A stretch of 43,972 bases of DNA, taken from NCBI GenBank assembly GCA_029862165.1, contig JAOTXU010000006.1, positions 133,960 through 177,931 on the forward strand, written 5' to 3'. A program made the translations under genes and the position numbers. Within the stretch, counting starts at the first letter, position 1, and each line of letters starts with the position of its first letter. This stretch comes from Gammaproteobacteria bacterium (GTDB lineage: Bacteria; Pseudomonadota; Gammaproteobacteria; Steroidobacterales; JABDKV01). Shown here piece after piece: positions 43,864 to 43,972 of this stretch. The notes beneath the pieces are model-generated. The model was not told where the DNA came from, ran no database searches, and worked only from the letters and a program-made list of their open reading frames with translations.

Positions 43864-43972
43864 CTGTGACACGTCAGCTCGAGATTTTTCGATCAGTCGT
43901 TCATACGGGGTGCGGCCCTGCAGCGCCCCGTGAGGGCGATGATAGTTGTAGTAGTCCTCCCATTCACGCACT
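43855..43972 (-). mobile_element. 3' end of an IS481-type transposase gene, continuing beyond the window
   Basis: The minus strand is open from the right edge to TAA at 43855 and encodes 38 residues including REWEDYYNYHRPHGALQGRTP followed by YERLIEKSRADVSQGS. W-x2-YYN-x-HRPHGAL-x-G-x-TP is the C-terminal signature of IS481-type (DDE, rve integrase core) transposases. The first two DDE residues lie outside the window. Whether the element is intact cannot be seen. It is the only transposase in the window and adjoins the nested inverted repeats. Confidence 0.85.

Overview
The window looks like a chromosomal segment of a free-living, probably marine gammaproteobacterium. Evidence is the class II PyrC, RNase T, CGFS glutaredoxin GrxD, NadC and two-subunit proton-translocating transhydrogenase, plus mid-50s GC by eye. 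It could be Woeseiaceae/Chromatiales-like, but that is a guess. The left half (1-25 kb) is mostly housekeeping. The right half (25-44 kb) is accessory: large secreted proteins, a caspase/CHAT protease operon, an AT-rich sulfotransferase, a tRNA fragment, repeats and a transposase end.

Layout. 1-4.3 kb: M17 aminopeptidase (5' end cut off), pyrC and rnt overlapping on +; grxD and a BON lipoprotein on -; nadC on +. 4.4-7.1 kb: a GAF?-PAS-PAS-GGDEF-EAL cyclic-di-GMP enzyme on -. 7.3-9.1 kb: a DUF4382-type lipoprotein with a terminator. 9.35-9.44 kb: a clear class I cyclic-di-GMP (GEMM) riboswitch in the leader of a DUF1800 lipoprotein/DUF1501 Tat-signal gene pair. 13-17.4 kb: sirtuin, glycosyltransferase, PGPGW membrane protein, outer-membrane protein, and an unusual J-domain/J-like/zinc/PilZ-like protein. 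17.6-20.5 kb: pntAB. 20.7-24.5 kb: a LuxR-HTH remnant, an FMN-dependent 2-hydroxyacid dehydrogenase, and a Na+/solute symporter with its DUF4212 partner.

24.8-30.4 kb: AhpD-like protein, a 1251-residue Asp-box propeller lipoprotein and an acidic secreted protein. 30.5-35.1 kb (minus strand): the most interesting locus. Reading in the direction of transcription it holds an AT-rich leader with an inverted repeat, a ~60-residue microprotein made of eight near-perfect PGPPDTR heptads, a caspase (His87/Cys145) with a DUF4384-like tail, and a membrane-anchored CHAT protease (His230/Cys277). The heptads differ in DNA almost only at synonymous positions of the minus-strand frame, so the peptide is under selection. 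Every complete heptad ends in Arg, the P1 residue preferred by metacaspase-type enzymes, so a substrate or scaffold role is worth testing.

35.2-39.2 kb: a foreign-looking sulfotransferase; a gene preceded by a near-consensus sigma-28 (FliA) promoter; a CsgG-like protein with an SH3 tail. 39.3-44 kb: a 3' tRNA-Thr(CGU) fragment that resembles an attachment-site scar, two related inverted-repeat elements (one starting inside the tRNA fragment), a lectin/thrombospondin-3/beta-helix gene with two compensating frameshifts, a TolB-like/TPR membrane protein, a REP-like motif and the end of an IS481-type transposase.

Recurring theme: a cyclic-di-GMP enzyme, a cyclic-di-GMP riboswitch and a PilZ-like protein lie within about 13 kb, with a sigma-28 promoter further on. 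This suggests part of the surface/secreted gene set is tied to the motile-sessile switch. All functions are read from sequence motifs without database searches.
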